DNA of 25,049 nucleotides from DASXIW01 sp036497785 (lineage in GTDB: Bacteria; Pseudomonadota; Alphaproteobacteria; Acetobacterales; Acetobacteraceae). The first letter of the stretch is position 1; each line of letters begins with the position of its first letter. The translations under genes and the position numbers were made by a program. A model generated the notes under the pieces. The model searched no databases and was not told the origin of the DNA. It saw only the letters and a program-made list of their open reading frames with translations. Below, piece by piece: positions 23,442 to 25,049 of this stretch. The stretch spans positions 1 through 25,049 of the forward strand of contig DASXIW010000220.1 of the NCBI GenBank assembly GCA_036497785.1, read 5' to 3'.

Positions 23442-23471
23442 TTGACAGCACGGCGCAAATCCCCGTATCTC
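23442..23471 (+). promoter_or_regulatory. Sigma-70-type promoter of the membrane protein gene
   Basis: A consensus -35 TTGACA (23442-23447) is followed after 18 bp by TATCTC (23466-23471; GTATCT at 17 bp is equivalent). The expected start lies near 23478, giving a leader of about 98 nt that begins at the first of three hairpins. Confidence 0.65.
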
Positions 23472-23479
23472 GCCGATCG

Positions 23480-23565
23480 GGCGTAGCGCCTTCAGTACGC
23501 CTCGACCCATATCCGGCCGCCGAGTCCTGTCGAAGGGCGGCCCGGATCCGCCCGGCAGGCGGATC
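23480..23565 (+). promoter_or_regulatory. Structured 5' leader with three successive hairpins (candidate cis-regulatory RNA)
   Basis: Three perfect stems follow one another. P1 is GGCGTA (23480-23485) with TACGCC (23496-23501). P2 is GGCCGCC (23515-23521) with GGCGGCC (23536-23542). P3 is GATCCGCC (23545-23552) with GGCGGATC (23558-23565). Only ten bases separate P3 from ATG 23576, so P3 could affect ribosome access. The GGGCGTAGCG start loosely recalls the first strand of the yybP-ykoY manganese element, but I do not see its other conserved loop, so no class is assigned. Confidence 0.5.
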
Positions 23566-23575
23566 GTCACACCCA

Positions 23576-24391
23576 ATGCTCGCCACGCTCTGGTTGCCAA
23601 CCCTGGCCAAAGCCGTCTCGACGGCATTGCTGGTCGTGTGCGCTTCGGCCCTGGCCGAAGCCCTCGGCCCGTTCTGGGGCGCACTCGTCGCCAGCCTGCC
23701 AGTCTCCGCGGGGCCAGCCTATCTGTTCCTGGCGATGCAGCACGACGCAGATTTCGTCGCCGCCAGCGCGCTGAGCAGCTTCGCCGCGAACGCCGCCACC
23801 GGCACCTTCCTCATCGTCTACGCGAAGCTGGCCCGCAAAGCGCCCCAATGGCGCGGCCTCGGCGTCGCGGTGGCGGCGTGGCTTGCGGCAAGCCTGGCCA
23901 TCCATCACATCATCTGGACGCCAGGCTCCGCCCTGTTGCTCAATCTCGCGGTGTACGGCGCCGGATTCCGCCTGCTGCGCAGCCTGGACAAGGCAAAATC
24001 CAAATCGCCAGCAATCCCGAGACGAAAATGGTTCGACCTGCCGCTGCGCGCGACCGCCATAGCCGTGTTCGTCTCGGCCGTTGTCCTTGCCAGTTCGATG
24101 CTCGGTGCCGAGGCGACCGGCATCGCCGCCGTGTTCCCGATCAGCCTCACCAGCCTCATCATCATCCTGCGGCCCCGCATCGGCGCTTCCGCATCGGCGC
24201 TGCTTGCGGCAACAGCCCTTCGCGCCATGCTCGGCTTTGGCCTGATGCTGCTCGCTTTGCACCTCGCCATCCGCCCCTGGGGAACAGCCACGGCCCTGCT
24301 CGTCGCCTTGCTGGTCTCCCTCGCCTGGTCCGCCGGCCTGCTCGTCCTGAGACGCCGTCGCAACGCCAACCCTATCCCCCGAGCCTCGTAA
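23576..24391 (+). CDS. Integral membrane protein with a two-fold internal repeat, function unknown
   Basis: 271 residues, about eight to ten hydrophobic helices, and a basic C-terminus (RRRRNANP). Residues 30-86 and 176-231 line up without large gaps. Each opens with LG, carries a Pro-x-Ser 12-14 residues later (LPVS at 41-44, FPIS at 187-190), then a hydrophobic helix and an Ala/Ser-rich helix, ending LA. Each is preceded by a similar helix (residues 10-29 and 157-175). A basic linker (KAKSKSPAIPRRK, 139-151) separates the halves. This suggests a transporter evolved by duplication. I do not recognise the family. It follows a consensus promoter and a structured leader. ATG 23576 is the first start after the leader, and its ribosome site is weak. 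Confidence 0.75.
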   Translation: MLATLWLPTLAKAVSTALLVVCASALAEALGPFWGALVASLPVSAGPAYLFLAMQHDADFVAASALSSFAANAATGTFLIVYAKLARKAPQWRGLGVAVAAWLAASLAIHHIIWTPGSALLLNLAVYGAGFRLLRSLDKAKSKSPAIPRRKWFDLPLRATAIAVFVSAVVLASSMLGAEATGIAAVFPISLTSLIIILRPRIGASASALLAATALRAMLGFGLMLLALHLAIRPWGTATALLVALLVSLAWSAGLLVLRRRRNANPIPRAS

Positions 24392-24517
24392 TCCGCATTC
24401 TCCCGCTCGAACGAAAGATCGTCGCAGAAAATCAGTCAGCGGCTTGAGGGCCGCGCGGATGTCAGCTCGATCCCTCAACTGCGGCCGCCGCGCCGGCATC
24501 GCAATCGATGGCAACGC

Positions 24518-24962
24518 TTGCTTGCCGCCCTGCGCGTCCGACTCCATTTGGCGCGGCCGCCGGTGAGGTTCGGCGAAAAATTGGCGGAACTAACGATACC
24601 TTGCGGCGAATTGATAGACTGCGAAGCTCTGGATTTCGCTGTCGGTCCGCTCACGACGTCGCCCGGCGAATTGCTCGCGCTGCGTATGCGCACGTGCAAT
24701 GGGGCGGCGCTCGGCGCCGACCGTTTGGCTCACCGATGGCGATGAGCGTGTGCCGGGCCATGTCGCGTGCTATGTCGGTGATGAGGAGCAAGGCGAGTAC
24801 GGGACGCAAGCGAGCGTCACCTATGGCGGGCTGACCGCCGAAACCAGCGTTCCACGGATGATTCTCTATGGCCCGGTGTCGCAATGCAACCTGAATTGCA
24901 TCCATTGCATTTCCCGCTTATCAACCAATCGGCCCGCTACTGGTAGACGGTCCGGCGGGTGA
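24518..24962 (+). pseudogene. N-terminal remnant of a radical SAM protein, frameshifted and truncated
   Basis: The first frame (open well before 24518) reads LARPPVRFGEKLAELTIPCG, then GPLTTSPGELLALRMRTCNG as far as about 24715. The neighbouring frame continues as PTVWLTDGDERVPGHVACYV and reaches MILYGPVSQCNLNCIHCISR. CNLNCIHC is a CxxxCxxC [4Fe-4S]/SAM motif. Immediately after ISR the sequence loses any family character and stops at 24960-24962. The SAM barrel is therefore absent and the gene is dead. The true start is unclear; TTG 24518 is only the first plausible codon. The class of radical SAM enzyme cannot be named. Confidence 0.75.
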
Positions 24963-25049
24963 GTCGAGAGGAGGTTGCGACTGCGCTGCATAGCGCACCG
25001 ATCATGCCGTGCATGTTGCGTCGGTGATTTGTGGTCCAGCAGAAGGCGC
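24963..25049. other. Right edge, possibly another gene or mobile-element fragment
   Basis: Past the radical SAM break I see only short fragments. The leftward strand can read MIGALCSAVATSSRLTRRTV (from about 25005 down to 24950), which looks somewhat protein-like, but it is too short to identify and the window ends. Confidence 0.25.

Noticed and set aside
23474..23545. tRNA-Pro-like sequence (GGGCGTAGCGC early, GAGTCCTGTC late)
   Set aside because: No anticodon stem, no TTCGA T-loop and no matching acceptor ends; the hairpins fit a leader RNA better.
21793..23610. 605-codon open frame antisense to the NIPSNAP, ABM and aldolase genes
   Set aside because: It mirrors the codon structure of three well-supported genes on the other strand, has no family motif, and high G+C removes stops from antisense frames.

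Overview
This is a high-G+C alphaproteobacterial chromosome segment. It most resembles the Acetobacteraceae (acetic-acid and acidophilic relatives). The lineage call is an inference from the gene order nagZ-scpA-scpB-tat-serS, from protein-sequence character, and from a T-rich hairpin after serS that I recall from that family. No rRNA, tRNA or CRISPR array was found. Only fragments that may be mobile-element debris occur, at the two edges.

Left part (1-2700): a possible transposase tail is followed by a leftward two-component cluster (single-domain receiver, membrane histidine kinase, FixJ/LuxR-type response regulator). Each of the three genes carries a different lesion: a frameshift, an internal deletion plus frameshift, and an in-frame amber codon. 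A pair of overlapping palindromes lies upstream of the dead cluster.

2700-8350: a leftward small heat-shock gene has a complete regulatory unit, made of a sigma-32-type promoter, a ROSE-type RNA thermometer and a strong terminator. Next come rpmE (L31) and an old-yellow-enzyme reductase, both leftward. A rightward unit follows: a short-chain dehydrogenase (frameshifted in an A5 run), pdxY, and an NdvA-like glucan/lipid ABC exporter.

8350-13920: a cupin gene and a CBS-domain gene diverge, then a hairpin-rich spacer, mscL and a ChaC-type gamma-glutamylcyclotransferase. After these lies a heavily decayed alpha-2-macroglobulin gene, joined by deletion to the tail of a penicillin-binding protein 1C gene, and a small leftward glycine-zipper lipoprotein gene.

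14249-20442: an intact, tightly overlapped rightward operon runs nagZ, M50 site-2-type protease, scpA, scpB, tatB, tatC, serS. It covers cell-wall recycling, chromosome condensation, twin-arginine export and tRNA charging. tatA is not in the cluster.

20492-25049: a leftward exostosin-like glycosyltransferase, a rightward pair of small dimeric alpha/beta-barrel proteins (NIPSNAP and ABM type), a class I fructose-bisphosphate aldolase, a two-fold-repeat membrane protein behind a structured leader, and a broken radical SAM fragment at the edge.

The main theme is selective decay. Housekeeping genes are clean, while a sensory cluster, a periplasmic defence/cell-wall pair, an SDR and a radical SAM gene are broken. 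I found no convincing new defence or biosynthetic system. The best candidates for something undescribed are the structured leader with its repeat membrane protein (23442-24391) and the hairpin cluster at 9467-9592.
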